This document shows positions 27,273 through 37,277 of a DNA stretch of 64,000 bases, piece by piece. The notes below the pieces were generated by a model. It made no database searches. It was given only the letters and a program-made list of their open reading frames with translations, and was not told the DNA's origin. The DNA lies in the NCBI RefSeq assembly GCF_021440345.1, contig NZ_JAKCNS010000044.1, forward strand, positions 33,795 to 97,794, read 5' to 3'. Made by a program: the position numbers and the translations under genes. Source of the DNA: Kluyvera intermedia (lineage in GTDB: Bacteria; Pseudomonadota; Gammaproteobacteria; Enterobacterales; Enterobacteriaceae). Position 1 is the first letter of the stretch. Each line of letters opens with the position of its first letter.

Positions 27273-27531
27273 TCACTCCATTATTGTATTAATGATTTCT
27301 GATCGAAATTAAAATCTGACTAATAATGGACGGATAATACCTGGTAAGTGGTATACAAGTATTATTCCTGGTCAAAGAGCAATACCACTACCGCAGGTAT
27401 TTTTTTGTCGGGTGTTTGCCAGGTTCTAAACTGCTGTGCATAATTGTTTTACAACAATAAAAGATAATTTTTTCGGTTAATGTTTTGCTCTCAATGGTGA
27501 ACATTGGCTGTACCCCTACAGGAAGAAACTC

Positions 27532-27933
27532 ATGCAGGATATTGCTTCGCACGTCATCCCGATGCCCGCGATCGATACGGTCACGGTTCCCTATAAAGGG
27601 GTAAATTTCTTACGCCCCGAAATTTTGCTCGATTTCATTAGCGTCACCCACGGCCATGTCCTTGCTATTACGCCGCTGGCGGTACTCTATTCTAGCGTCG
27701 GCGTGTCGCAATCAGCTGAGCTGCGCAAGATCCCTGTGCTGGTCTCAGGGCGGGTGGTGTATCCGATAGGTTCTCAGACGCTTCCTTGCCTGCATGGCAA
27801 ATTGACCATTAATACCACGTCACAGCAGCTGCGCTTTCAGGGCAATCTTGACGCCTTGTCGGACGACCGTTCGTTAAAGGATGGGGTGTTGATAGGGATT
27901 GCGCTGGCGTTTACGGTAGCTCAGGAAGCCTAA
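27532..27933 (+). CDS. hypothetical protein
   Basis: 133 residues with AGGAAG 6 bases before ATG. No signal peptide; mixed hydrophobic content with the final ALAFTVAQEA helix-like. Not recognised. It is divergent from the reductase operon, separated by 259 bases of AT-rich promoter DNA. A hairpin CCGCCTC/GAGGCGG (27941-27958) follows the stop and lies between it and convergent ynfD. Confidence 0.65.
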   Translation: MQDIASHVIPMPAIDTVTVPYKGVNFLRPEILLDFISVTHGHVLAITPLAVLYSSVGVSQSAELRKIPVLVSGRVVYPIGSQTLPCLHGKLTINTTSQQLRFQGNLDALSDDRSLKDGVLIGIALAFTVAQEA

Positions 27934-27965
27934 GACGGCACCGCCTCCGCAGAGGCGGCGTCGCG

Positions 27966-28220
27966 CTACTGGGCGCTGTCGGTGCGGGAGTAAAGGATTT
28001 TAAAGGTGTCGTTGGCGCAGTGCCCAACCACCTGCGCGCCCGGTTGGTCAGCCTGATCGTTTGGAACAATATCAAGGGTAAAAGCGCTTTCCGCTACGCC
28101 GTTGCCGATGATTTTTTGCTGAATGTCGCTCCTGACGCGCTCGCACGAATCCGGGACGGCGGCCAGCGCGGGTAAGGCCCCGGCTAACAGTAGTGCCAAT
28201 AACCAGCGTGAAGATTTCAT
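27966..28220 (-). CDS. ynfD: periplasmic DUF1161 protein YnfD
   Basis: 84 residues with a clear signal peptide (MKSSRWLLALLLAGALPALAA). The mature part contains two cysteines (C26, C68), typical of the small DUF1161 proteins such as E. coli YnfD. Function unknown. An AAGGAG-type site lies upstream of the start. Confidence 0.88.
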   Translation of the reverse strand: MKSSRWLLALLLAGALPALAAVPDSCERVRSDIQQKIIGNGVAESAFTLDIVPNDQADQPGAQVVGHCANDTFKILYSRTDSAQ

Positions 28221-28322
28221 GATCGACTCCTTTGCAGTTGGCTTGGGAAAAGTATAGCAGTGGTAGTGTAAATTATTGTATTTCCTAATATCATTGAGAA
28301 AATCCCGAAACAGGACTGCGGT

Positions 28323-29033
28323 GTGAAGAAACTTATTTTATTGGCGTCAGCGATGGCGGTACTCAGCGGCTGTGATACTAATGACGCTCCAGCGGCCTTT
28401 ACTCCGGAAATGGCCAGTTTTTCAAATGAGTTTGATTTCGACCCACTCCGTGGCCCGGTGAAAGATTTCAGCCAGACATTGCTAAATGAAAAGGGCGAAG
28501 TGGCAAAACGGGTCAGTGCGCAAATCTCTCGCGAAGGCTGCTTTGATTTGCTGGAATTTCATAATATTGAAGAGGATAGCGGCGCACTGCTGGTGCTGGA
28601 TGCTAACTATTATCTTGATGGCGTGACGCATGAGAAGCGGGTGCGTCTACAGGGAAAATGTCAGCTAGCTGAATTCCCTTCGGCGGGAGTGGCCTGGGAA
28701 ACCGATGACAATGGCTTTGTGGTCAAGGCTCTCAGTAAAGAGCGTGAAGTGGATTACCGCTATGACGGCGAAGGCTATCCGCTGGGTAAAACCGCAACGG
28801 CGAAAGATGAGACGCTTTCAGTGGTGTCCACGCCTTCGCAGGATGGCCGTAAGAAGCTCGATTATACCGCCGTCAGCCTGTTGAATAAGCAGCCTATTGG
28901 CAATGTCACTCAGAACTGCGAATACGATAGGCACGATAACCCGGTGAGCTGTTCTTTAAAGATTGTCGATGAAAGCGCGAAGCCGCCGGTTATCCAGCAT
29001 TACACGATTAAGAATACCATTGAGTATTATTGA
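28323..29033 (+). CDS. ynfC: lipoprotein YnfC (UPF0257)
   Basis: 236 residues with a lipoprotein signal, MKKLILLASAMAVLSGC, whose lipobox LSGC places the lipidated cysteine at 17. The rest is a beta-rich domain of the UPF0257 family with several KREVDYRYDGEG-like strands. GTG at 28320 is one codon earlier; the ATG-like start MKKL at 28323 (GTG) fits the signal. Matches E. coli YnfC. Role unknown. Confidence 0.9.
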   Translation: MKKLILLASAMAVLSGCDTNDAPAAFTPEMASFSNEFDFDPLRGPVKDFSQTLLNEKGEVAKRVSAQISREGCFDLLEFHNIEEDSGALLVLDANYYLDGVTHEKRVRLQGKCQLAEFPSAGVAWETDDNGFVVKALSKEREVDYRYDGEGYPLGKTATAKDETLSVVSTPSQDGRKKLDYTAVSLLNKQPIGNVTQNCEYDRHDNPVSCSLKIVDESAKPPVIQHYTIKNTIEYY

Positions 29034-29044
29034 GCAGAAATGAG

Positions 29045-29067
29045 AAGGGCGCCGATGGCGCCCTTTT
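29045..29067. terminator. bidirectional terminator ynfC/ynfB
   Basis: AAGGGCGCC-GAT-GGCGCCCTTTT forms a perfect 9-bp stem with a 3-base loop and a T run, between the convergent ynfC and ynfB. Confidence 0.88.
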
Positions 29068-29071
29068 AACA

Positions 29072-29413
29072 CTATGGATTGATTGAGCGACCGGTTGAGC
29101 GATCGAGGCAACGCATGGTGTTCGACTCCCAGTAGGCATTGACGTTCGCGCTCTGCTGGCATTTATCGCGAGCATCAAAAGCGACGTCGGTTTTATCCCA
29201 CTCTTTTTCCGCACGTTTGTTGACCTTCTGGCGCAGCTGGCGAGTGTCGTTCCACTGCTCTTTGTCCATCGCTGCATTCTGGCGGCTCTGGGCGCTATCG
29301 CCAGATTCAATAACCAGCTTGTTGGTTTCAGCAGAGGCAGATGCGGTGTACACGATGGCTCCCAGCGCGAGCATAGCCGTCAGGCACAGGCGTTTGCCAA
29401 GTGTAATTTTCAT
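29072..29413 (-). CDS. ynfB: periplasmic UPF0482 protein YnfB
   Basis: 113 residues starting [11 protein letters not shown] with a signal peptide cleaved near SASA-ET. Mature part [20 protein letters not shown] and RCLDRSTGR matches E. coli YnfB. AAGGAA precedes the start. A longer upstream frame to 29539 has no signal peptide and is rejected. Role unknown. Confidence 0.93.
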   Translation of the reverse strand: MKITLGKRLCLTAMLALGAIVYTASASAETNKLVIESGDSAQSRQNAAMDKEQWNDTRQLRQKVNKRAEKEWDKTDVAFDARDKCQQSANVNAYWESNTMRCLDRSTGRSINP

Positions 29414-29563
29414 TTGCGTGTTCCTTCGAGATAGTGAATACGATAACTCTTTAAACCAGTTTACTACATCTCTTGCGGCTGGCATACCTGCGAAAAAAAC
29501 GTGGTCGAATCGCGTGAGTTCTTGCGTATGATGGTGCAATCCGTCGATTCTTGATAAAGCATA

Positions 29564-29890
29564 ATGTTAAAGACCTCTCTGCTGTTTTTCGCCACCGCGC
29601 TGTGTGAAATCATTGGCTGTTATTTACCCTGGCTGTGGTTGAAGCGGGGTGCAACGCCTCTGTTATTGCTGCCCGCCGGGCTGGCGCTCGCGATGTTCGT
29701 CTGGTTATTGACTCTGCATCCCGCGGCCAGCGGGCGGGTTTATGCTGCTTATGGCGGTGTCTATATCTTTACCGCGTTGTTATGGCTGCGGGTGGTTGAG
29801 GGCGAAAAACTGACCGCCTATGATTGGCTGGGCGCGGCTGTCGCGCTGTGCGGTATGCTGATTATTGTCGCCGGATGGGGGCGGAGTTAA
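29564..29890 (+). CDS. ynfA: inner-membrane protein YnfA (SMR-like)
   Basis: 108 residues, four membrane helices, UPF0060 family. YnfA has been described as a small multidrug-resistance-like transporter in enterobacteria. The [12 protein letters not shown] segment is conserved. Divergent from ynfB, as in E. coli. Confidence 0.94.
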   Translation: MLKTSLLFFATALCEIIGCYLPWLWLKRGATPLLLLPAGLALAMFVWLLTLHPAASGRVYAAYGGVYIFTALLWLRVVEGEKLTAYDWLGAAVALCGMLIIVAGWGRS

Positions 29891-29982
29891 ATCCGTCACC
29901 CGTATTAAGGTGTGAACTCAAATTCCTTTGCCCGTTTTTAATCCCCTTTTTTTGTGATCCTTTACGGGATTTTTCGATCTTC

Positions 29983-29998
29983 ATACTTGTATGGTAGT
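29983..29998 (+). promoter_or_regulatory. 16-bp operator upstream of rspA
   Basis: ATACTTGTATGGTAGT, identical to 36080-36095 upstream of the rspB-like operon, with a related CTAGTATGGCAAT at 34406-34418 upstream of ydfI. Partial dyad ACTnnnATnnnAGT. A shared operator, probably for RspR encoded at 39.4 kb. CATACT/TATACT may also be the -10 element. Confidence 0.65.
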
Positions 29999-30049
29999 AG
30001 TTCAAAGCGTAAGTTTTGCCCACTAACCGATGAGATGTAAGGATTGAAG

Positions 30050-31264
30050 ATGAAAATTGTGGGTGCTGAGGTTTTTGTAACCTGTCCTGGCCGTAACTTT
30101 GTCACGCTGAAAATTACTACCGATAGCGGGTTGGTTGGCTACGGCGATGCCACGTTAAACGGCCGCGAGCTGCCAGTTGCTTCCTACCTGAAGGATCATC
30201 TGTGCCCGCAGCTGGTGGGGCGTGATGCGCACCGCATTGAAGATATCTGGCAGTTTTTCTACAAAGGTGCCTACTGGCGTCGCGGCCCGGTAACGATGTC
30301 GGCGATCTCGGCCATTGATATGGCGCTATGGGATATCAAAGCCAAAGCCGCCAATATGCCGCTGTACCAGTTGCTGGGCGGGGCCTCCCGTGAAGGCGTG
30401 ATGGTTTACTGCCACACCACCGGGCGCACCATTGATGAAGTGCTGGAAGATTACGCGCGCCATCAGGAGATGGGCTTTAAAGCGATTCGCGTTCAGTGCG
30501 GCGTGCCGGGCATGAAAACCACCTATGGTATGTCTAAAGGTAAAGGCCTGGCATATGAACCGGCGACCAAAGGTCAGTGGCCGGAAGAGCAGCTGTGGTC
30601 CACGGAAAAATATCTCGATTTCACGCCAAAACTGTTCGAGGCGGTACGTAACCGGTTTGGTTTCAACGAACATCTGCTGCACGACATGCACCACCGTTTA
30701 ACGCCGATTGAAGCGGCGCGTTTTGGTAAAAGTATCGAGCAATATCGTCTGTTCTGGATGGAAGACCCAACGCCTGCAGAGAACCAGGAGTGTTTCCGTC
30801 TGATTCGTCAGCATACCGTCACGCCGATTGCGGTGGGTGAGGTATTCAATAGCATCTGGGATTGCAAACAGCTGATTGAAGAGCAGCTGATTGACTATAT
30901 CCGCACCACCATGACCCATGCGGGTGGCATCACCGGAATGCGCAGAATCGCCGATTTTGCCTCGCTCTACCAGGTTCGTACCGGTTCACACGGCCCGTCA
31001 GATCTTTCGCCGGTTTGCATGGCGGCGGCGCTGCATTTTGACCTGTGGGTACCTAACTTCGGCGTTCAGGAATACATGGGTTATTCCGAGCAGATGCTGG
31101 AAGTCTTCCCACACAGCTGGACCTTCGATAACGGCTATATGCACCCAGGCGATAAACCGGGCTTAGGCATCGAGTTTGACGAAAAGCTGGCGGCTAAATA
31201 CCCGTACGACCCGGCCTATTTACCGGTCGCACGTCTGGAAGACGGCACGCTGTGGAATTGGTAA
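30050..31264 (+). CDS. rspA: RspA, D-mannonate dehydratase-family enolase
   Basis: 404-residue enolase-superfamily enzyme of the ManD type. It matches E. coli RspA (StsrA-like), which dehydrates D-mannonate to 2-keto-3-deoxy-D-gluconate, though activity varies in the family. The start at 30050 has AAGG 8 bases upstream; a TTG two codons earlier is rejected. VGEVFNS near 264-270 carries a conserved acidic ligand. First gene of a cluster with uxaC, a transporter and ydfI, which together would convert D-glucuronate to KDG. Confidence 0.93.
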   Translation: MKIVGAEVFVTCPGRNFVTLKITTDSGLVGYGDATLNGRELPVASYLKDHLCPQLVGRDAHRIEDIWQFFYKGAYWRRGPVTMSAISAIDMALWDIKAKAANMPLYQLLGGASREGVMVYCHTTGRTIDEVLEDYARHQEMGFKAIRVQCGVPGMKTTYGMSKGKGLAYEPATKGQWPEEQLWSTEKYLDFTPKLFEAVRNRFGFNEHLLHDMHHRLTPIEAARFGKSIEQYRLFWMEDPTPAENQECFRLIRQHTVTPIAVGEVFNSIWDCKQLIEEQLIDYIRTTMTHAGGITGMRRIADFASLYQVRTGSHGPSDLSPVCMAAALHFDLWVPNFGVQEYMGYSEQMLEVFPHSWTFDNGYMHPGDKPGLGIEFDEKLAAKYPYDPAYLPVARLEDGTLWNW

Positions 31265-31311
31265 ATCATTCAGTCTTTTAATTTACTTCAATATTGCCAA
31301 AGAGAATAAAC

Positions 31312-32718
31312 ATGGACTTCATTAACGATCGTTTCATGATCGAGAGTGAAGTCGGTGTTCGGTTATATAAAGACATTGCTGCACAATTACCGATCATCGA
31401 CTATCACTGTCACCTTGATGCAAAAGAAATATACGAAAATAAAAGTCTCGAAAATATCACACAGCTGTGGTTAGCAGGTGACCATTATAAATGGCGCGCA
31501 ATGCGCGCTAATGGTATCGCCGAACGCTATATTACCGGTGATGCAACGGCGGAAGAAAAATTCAAAGCGTGGGCGGAAACGGTGGAAGCCTCATTTGGCA
31601 ATCCGCTCTATCACTGGACGCATTTAGAATTAAATAAATATTTCTCCTGTAATGAAATGCTAAGCAGTGAAAACTGGCAGGAAATAATGCAGCACTGTAA
31701 TCAACAGATAGCTGGAGAAGATTTTAAGCCGCGTAGTCTGATTGCGCGTTCTAACGTCGAAGTTATCTGTACAACCGACGCACCGCTGGATTCGCTGGAA
31801 TATCATCGTCTGTTGCAACAGGATTCAACCTTTAAAACGCGGGTGCTGCCAACGTTCCGTCCGGATGATGTTTTTGAGCCTGATGCAAACGTGTTTGCGC
31901 GCTTTGTTGAGAAGCTGGCGGCGCTGACTGGCCATGACATTCGTACTTTTGCTGATTTTTCCGCAGCGCTGGCACAGCGTATTGACTGGTTCCATGAATC
32001 GGGATGCCGTATCTCCGATCACGGCCCGGTCACTATTGAATATCAGGCGGCAGACGAGCAACACGTTAACGCGCTGTTCAGCCAGAAACGCGGCGGTAAA
32101 GCATTAACTGGACTTGAGAGCGCGCAACTGACGAGTGCGATATTTGTCATGCTGGCGAAAGAGTACAAACAGCGCGGCTGGGCAATGCAGATTCACTTTG
32201 GCGCGATACGCAGCAATAACAGCAAAATGCACCAGCAGCTTGGGATTAATACCGGGTTTGATTCGATAGCCGATCAAAGCAACCTGGCAGCCGGTTTGAA
32301 TCAGTTACTCGATGCGATGGCGAAGGTGGATGCGTTACCGAAGACCATTCTTTACAACCTTAACGGCAGCTATAACGATATTGTCGCCACCACGATTGCT
32401 AATTTCCAGTCAGGCGATGATGGCGTGAAATCACCGATCCAGTTTGGTTCCGGCTGGTGGTTTAACGATACCCGCCGAGGGATGGAAAATCAGCTTAATA
32501 GTTTAGCCGATCAGGGTTTATTAATGCACTTTGTGGGCATGCTCACCGACTCCCGGAGTTTGGTTTCTTACCCCCGTCATGATTATTTCCGTCGGATTCT
32601 TTGTAATTTAATAGGCAGTTGGGTTGACCGTGGGGAAATTCCTGATAACGACAGGATTTTAACGCGGATGGTTAGAAATATATGTCACGACAATGCGGTT
32701 AATTATTTTAGATTCTAA
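31312..32718 (+). CDS. uxaC: glucuronate/galacturonate isomerase UxaC
   Basis: 468 residues of the uronate isomerase amidohydrolase-like family. DYHCHLDAKEIYENK near residue 25 carries the metal-binding HxH. It converts D-glucuronate to D-fructuronate, and galacturonate to tagaturonate. The start at 31312 (MDFINDRFMI) fits the family; a 6-codon extension upstream is rejected. In E. coli uxaC sits with uxaA far away, so its place beside rspA here is a rearranged or additional copy. 47 bases after rspA, probably one transcript. Confidence 0.93.
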   Translation: MDFINDRFMIESEVGVRLYKDIAAQLPIIDYHCHLDAKEIYENKSLENITQLWLAGDHYKWRAMRANGIAERYITGDATAEEKFKAWAETVEASFGNPLYHWTHLELNKYFSCNEMLSSENWQEIMQHCNQQIAGEDFKPRSLIARSNVEVICTTDAPLDSLEYHRLLQQDSTFKTRVLPTFRPDDVFEPDANVFARFVEKLAALTGHDIRTFADFSAALAQRIDWFHESGCRISDHGPVTIEYQAADEQHVNALFSQKRGGKALTGLESAQLTSAIFVMLAKEYKQRGWAMQIHFGAIRSNNSKMHQQLGINTGFDSIADQSNLAAGLNQLLDAMAKVDALPKTILYNLNGSYNDIVATTIANFQSGDDGVKSPIQFGSGWWFNDTRRGMENQLNSLADQGLLMHFVGMLTDSRSLVSYPRHDYFRRILCNLIGSWVDRGEIPDNDRILTRMVRNICHDNAVNYFRF

Positions 32719-32744
32719 CGTCCTTCCTTAAATGAGGGTAGAAC

Positions 32745-34286
32745 ATGTCTCGTACTAATAGAAAAATAACAATTCCCGTCAGTATTGGCTATGGCTTAAC
32801 GGATATCATGGGCGGCGGCGCATTTACCGTTATTGGCGCATGGCTTTTATTCTTTTACACAACCTTTGTCGGTTTATCTCCGGTAGAAGCGGCGTCAATT
32901 GTCGCTATTGCGCGTATTGTTGATGCGATAGTTAGCCTGTTCATGGGCAGTTTCACTGACCACTTTTATAAAAACGCGCTGGGTAAACGGTTTGGTCGTC
33001 GTCGCTTCTTCCTGCTGATAGGCGCGCCGTTGATGCTGGTCTACACGCTGCTGTGGGTGACCGGCATGAGCTTCTGGTTCTACCTGGCGGTGTATCTGGC
33101 TTTCGAAGTGATCGCGGCAATGGTACTTATTCCGTGGGAAACCTTGCCGTCTGAAATGACCAAGGATTTTAACTCCCGTACCAAGCTCTCGACCTGCCGT
33201 ATGTTCCTGTCGGCATCCGGTACCTTCCTGGCGACCTTTATTCCTGGTCTGTTGATAAGCCATTTCGGCGAGCACGATCCGCATGCGTATTTTATTAATG
33301 GCGTTGTGTTCTCGGTCATCTTTATGCTGTGCGTCTTTATTTCGTGGAAAGTGACCTGGGAACGCGACTTGACGCCGGAAATGCAGGCTGAGCTGGAAAG
33401 TCATCGTCAGCCGACCTCGTTTATGGAAAAAGTGGTTGCTGTGGGGCATTTGTTCAAAGAATACTACTCCACGCTCAAAGTCCGGGCTTTCAGAAAGCAT
33501 CTGGCGATTTACCTGTTCTCCTTTACGGCGAAAGATGTCTATAACACGGTCTTTGTTTTCTTCTGCGTATACTGCCTCAACGTCTCGTCTTCTTTGTCGG
33601 GAACGCTGCTGTCGATGAGTATCGTGGGACTGCCGGTGACGCTGCTGGCTGGTGTCGCCATCATCAAATACGGTCCGTCTCGTTTGTATGTGTTTGCCTA
33701 TACGCTGATGCTGTTGTGCCTGGGAGGCCTGTTCATGGTTTACCAGTTCCCAACCGATAACAAAGTGACCATTCTGCTGGTGCTGGCGGCGCTGTATCAG
33801 GTTGGCCGGTGTGTGCTGGAATTTACGCCGTGGAACGTATTCCCATTCATCCCAGATATTGATGAAATGATCACCCGTCAGCGTCGCGAAGGTTTGTTTG
33901 CTGCAGTCATGACCTTCTCACGTAAAACGACGGTGGCTATCGCGACCTTCGCCGTCGGCGTGATGTTGCAAGAGGGCGGTTTCGTGAAGGGCAGCCAGGT
34001 TCAGCCTGAAAGCGCGGTCAATACCATCGCCATGATGCTGTTTATCGGTACTGCCGGGCTGCTGGTGATTGCGCTGTGGCAGGCATTAACCTTCCATCTG
34101 AATAAACAGACCCATAAGATTTTTGTCGATGAAGTCGAGCGCCTCAAAGCACACGGTTCGAAACAGGACGTGACGCCACAGGCCCGACACGTGGTCGAAG
34201 ATCTGACCGGTTACTCGTACGACGATTTGTGGAACGAACCGCAGAACGCCGAGAGTCAAACGTCTCGCCCAGCCCGGGTGCACTAA
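32745..34286 (+). CDS. GPH-family sugar-acid/glycoside symporter
   Basis: 513 residues with 12 membrane helices of the glycoside-pentoside-hexuronide:cation symporter family (like UidB/MelB). SIGYGLTDIMGGGAF opens the protein and GKRFGRRRFFLLIGAPL is the conserved loop. A long hydrophilic C-tail (about 460-513) is unusual. Lying between uxaC and ydfI, it probably imports a glucuronide or aldonate for the pathway. Confidence 0.85.
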   Translation: MSRTNRKITIPVSIGYGLTDIMGGGAFTVIGAWLLFFYTTFVGLSPVEAASIVAIARIVDAIVSLFMGSFTDHFYKNALGKRFGRRRFFLLIGAPLMLVYTLLWVTGMSFWFYLAVYLAFEVIAAMVLIPWETLPSEMTKDFNSRTKLSTCRMFLSASGTFLATFIPGLLISHFGEHDPHAYFINGVVFSVIFMLCVFISWKVTWERDLTPEMQAELESHRQPTSFMEKVVAVGHLFKEYYSTLKVRAFRKHLAIYLFSFTAKDVYNTVFVFFCVYCLNVSSSLSGTLLSMSIVGLPVTLLAGVAIIKYGPSRLYVFAYTLMLLCLGGLFMVYQFPTDNKVTILLVLAALYQVGRCVLEFTPWNVFPFIPDIDEMITRQRREGLFAAVMTFSRKTTVAIATFAVGVMLQEGGFVKGSQVQPESAVNTIAMMLFIGTAGLLVIALWQALTFHLNKQTHKIFVDEVERLKAHGSKQDVTPQARHVVEDLTGYSYDDLWNEPQNAESQTSRPARVH

Positions 34287-34445
34287 CGATAGCGCTGACA
34301 GCATAGGTAGGTTTTGCCTATGCTGTCACACAACTTAAAAATCATGTCATACCAATCGCCAATAAGTTAACGCAAATCAAAAACACCTCAAATGAACTCG
34401 TTAATCTAGTATGGCAATCAACGTTCTCTACAGTGAGTCAAAAAG

Positions 34446-35900
34446 ATGCAGAATAAGCTATTAACCGCTAAGGCAACTCTCCCGACCTACGACCGCAGCA
34501 AGCTGGTGTCCCGTATCGTACACCTGGGTTTTGGTGCGTTCCATCGCGCTCATCAGGCTGTCTATGCCGATATCCTTGCCGCAGAACACGGCAGCGATTG
34601 GGGATACACCGAAGTTAACCTGATTGGCGGTGAGCAGCAGATTGCCGACCTGAACCATCAGGACAATTTATACACCGTGGCAGAAATGTCGGCTGATGCC
34701 TGGACTGCTCGCGTTGTGGGTGTGGTCAAAGAGGCACTGCACGCCCAGGTTGATGGCCTGGAAACCGTGCTGGCAAAAATGTGCGAACCTCAGGTCGCCA
34801 TTGTCTCCCTGACCATTACCGAAAAAGGCTATTGCCACTCTCCGGCTACCGGCCAACTGATGCTCGATCATCCATTCATCGCCGCTGACCTGCAGAACCC
34901 GCACCAGCCGAAATCCGCACCGGGTGTCGTGGTTGAAGCGCTGGCGCGTCGTAAAGCCGCTGGGCTGCCAGCATTCAGCGTGATGTCATGCGACAACATG
35001 CCGGAAAATGGCCATGTGATGCGTAACGTAGTATGCGCTTATGCGCGCGCCGTCGACGCTGGGCTGGCTGACTGGATTGAGTCCCACGTGACGTTCCCGT
35101 CTACCATGGTTGACCGTATTGTGCCGGCCGTAACCCCAGAGACGCTGGATAAAATTGAACAGCTGACCGGCGTGCGCGATCCTGCGGGCGTGGCCTGCGA
35201 GCCGTTCCGTCAGTGGGTAATCGAAGATAACTTTGTGGCGGGGCGTCCGGCTTGGGAAAAAGCAGGTGCAGAGCTGGTGAGCGACGTTATCCCGTTTGAA
35301 GAGATGAAACTGCGCATGCTGAACGGCAGCCACTCTTTCCTTGCGTATCTGGGCTATCTGGCCGGTTACCAGCATATCAACGACTGCATGGGTGATGAAA
35401 ACTATCGCCGCGCTGCGCATGATCTGATGTTAAAAGAGCAGGCTCCTACGCTGAAAGTGCAGAACGTCGATCTGGCGCGCTACGCAGACTTGCTGATTGC
35501 GCGCTATACCAACCCGGCGCTGCGTCACCGCACCTGGCAGATCGCGATGGACGGTAGTCAGAAATTACCGCAGCGTATGCTCGATTCCGTGCGCTGGCAT
35601 CTGGCAGACAATAGCAGCTTCACTCTGTTAGCGTTAGGCGTCGCCGGCTGGATGCGCTACGTTGGCGGTGTGGATGAGCAGGGTAACGCGATTGAAGTTT
35701 GCGACCCGCTGCTGCCAGTCATTCAGGCGGCGGTTGCGCAAAGCGAAGAGGGCGAGTCCCGCGTGAAAGCGCTGTTGGCTATCGAGGCTATCTTTGGTAA
35801 AGACCTGCCGCTGAACGGTCAGTTTGTCGACCAGGTGATTAATGCTTATCTGTCTCTTCTGAGTAAAGGCGCGAAAGCGACCGTAGCAGCATACATCTAA
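34446..35900 (+). CDS. ydfI: mannitol dehydrogenase-family oxidoreductase YdfI (fructuronate reductase-like)
   Basis: 484-residue NAD(P)-dependent polyol/aldonate dehydrogenase of the UxuB/MtlK family, nearly colinear with E. coli YdfI. N-terminal nucleotide site [14 protein letters not shown]; catalytic region [16 protein letters not shown] near 290-305. Predicted reaction: D-fructuronate to D-mannonate (or another aldonate). Own promoter likely, since 159 bases separate it from the transporter gene and an operator-like CTAGTATGGCAAT lies at 34406-34418. Confidence 0.9.
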   Translation: MQNKLLTAKATLPTYDRSKLVSRIVHLGFGAFHRAHQAVYADILAAEHGSDWGYTEVNLIGGEQQIADLNHQDNLYTVAEMSADAWTARVVGVVKEALHAQVDGLETVLAKMCEPQVAIVSLTITEKGYCHSPATGQLMLDHPFIAADLQNPHQPKSAPGVVVEALARRKAAGLPAFSVMSCDNMPENGHVMRNVVCAYARAVDAGLADWIESHVTFPSTMVDRIVPAVTPETLDKIEQLTGVRDPAGVACEPFRQWVIEDNFVAGRPAWEKAGAELVSDVIPFEEMKLRMLNGSHSFLAYLGYLAGYQHINDCMGDENYRRAAHDLMLKEQAPTLKVQNVDLARYADLLIARYTNPALRHRTWQIAMDGSQKLPQRMLDSVRWHLADNSSFTLLALGVAGWMRYVGGVDEQGNAIEVCDPLLPVIQAAVAQSEEGESRVKALLAIEAIFGKDLPLNGQFVDQVINAYLSLLSKGAKATVAAYI

Positions 35901-36079
35901 TCAATAAAGCTATGCTGGCAGGCGCCGTCATTTTATGGCGGCGCTTTTCCGCGTTTGAACACCTGTTTTTTCCTGCGACATCCTGATTTCCCCCACAAAT
36001 TTTATCTGCGCAATCTTATTTCCGTTCATTCTTTCATCTACGACATTTTTGTGATCTGTATTGCTGTTTCTTTCTCATT

Positions 36080-36095
36080 ATACTTGTATGGTAGT
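36080..36095 (+). promoter_or_regulatory. 16-bp operator upstream of the rspB-like operon
   Basis: ATACTTGTATGGTAGT, exact copy of the rspA-upstream motif, 69 bases before the zinc dehydrogenase gene. TATACT could serve as the -10. Confidence 0.65.
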
Positions 36096-36163
36096 TATAT
36101 GGAGCAAGATATGTACAGTATTAGGTGGTTATTCGTTCAGTGATATCCTAAGGGGCAACAGAG

Positions 36164-37171
36164 ATGAGAAGTGTGGTTATCGAGAAACCAAATCAATTAA
36201 CGCTTGAGGAACGCCCGATTCCTTTACCAGGAAAGAATGAGGTTCGAGTAAAAATAAAAAATGCCAGTATTTGTGGTTCTGATATTCACATTTGGCATGG
36301 GCATAATCCTTTTGCAAAATACCCGCGAGTGATTGGACATGAATTTTCCGGGGTTATCGATGCCGTCGGAGAAAGTGTGGCTAAGACACGCCTTGGTGAA
36401 CGGGTTGCGGTGGATCCGGTGGTGAATTGTGGACATTGCTATCCTTGCCTGATTGGCAAACCAAACGTCTGTAAATCGCTCTCGGTGATTGGCGTCCATC
36501 GTGATGGTGGTTTCAGTGAATATGCCTGTGTCCCGCAGTACAATGCTAAAGTGTTACCGGAGAGCATTCCTGACAGCATTGCCAGCCTTGTTGAGCCTTT
36601 CACCATTGGTGCCAATATCTGCGGCAAAATGCAGCCTACAGAGCTTGATGTTGCGCTTATTTATGGCGCAGGGCCAATGGGGCTTACCGCCATACAGGTA
36701 TTACGCCATGTCTATCATGTCAAAAAGATTATTGCTGTCGATCGCATTGATGAGCGATTGGCACTGGCGAGAGAAAATGGTGCTGATGTCATTATCAATA
36801 ATAAAGACACACCGTTAACTGAAAGCCTGAATGATGAACCCACGTTGATAATTGATGCCGCCTGCCATCCATCGATTTTAAATGAGGCAATCCAGATAGC
36901 ATCACCTGCGGCGCGGATTGGATTGTTGGGATTCTCAGATACACCAGGAACTCTCGTCCAAAAAGAGATCACCAGTAAAGAGTTGACTATTTTTACCTCC
37001 CGTCTCAACAGTAATAAATTCCCAGAAGTGATTGATTGGATTTCACAAGGCAAAGTGTTTCCTGAAAAATTAATTACTCATCGTTTTACGTTGGATAACG
37101 TATTGTCGGCGATGGAACTATTTGAGCACGACGCCAGAACATGCTGCAAAGTCATATTGGATATTCAGTAA
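36164..37171 (+). CDS. rspB: zinc-dependent sugar-acid dehydrogenase, RspB-like
   Basis: 335-residue medium-chain dehydrogenase close to E. coli RspB. Catalytic zinc ligands C38 region (SICGSDIH) and GHEF; structural zinc cysteines in CGHCYPCLIGKPNVC; NAD site YGAGPMGL near 170. It probably oxidises a sugar acid or polyol (RspB/LgoD group). Followed by a YiaK-type reductase and a YiaL-type protein, all preceded by the rspA-type operator. Confidence 0.85.
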   Translation: MRSVVIEKPNQLTLEERPIPLPGKNEVRVKIKNASICGSDIHIWHGHNPFAKYPRVIGHEFSGVIDAVGESVAKTRLGERVAVDPVVNCGHCYPCLIGKPNVCKSLSVIGVHRDGGFSEYACVPQYNAKVLPESIPDSIASLVEPFTIGANICGKMQPTELDVALIYGAGPMGLTAIQVLRHVYHVKKIIAVDRIDERLALARENGADVIINNKDTPLTESLNDEPTLIIDAACHPSILNEAIQIASPAARIGLLGFSDTPGTLVQKEITSKELTIFTSRLNSNKFPEVIDWISQGKVFPEKLITHRFTLDNVLSAMELFEHDARTCCKVILDIQ

Positions 37172-37277
37172 TAACATTTGTATTTGTAATCTGAAGATGC
37201 TGCTCGTTATTGAACGGAGCAGTTGCCATGATTTTATTCTTGATATCGTAATTACCCATTAAACTGGAGATTGATTC

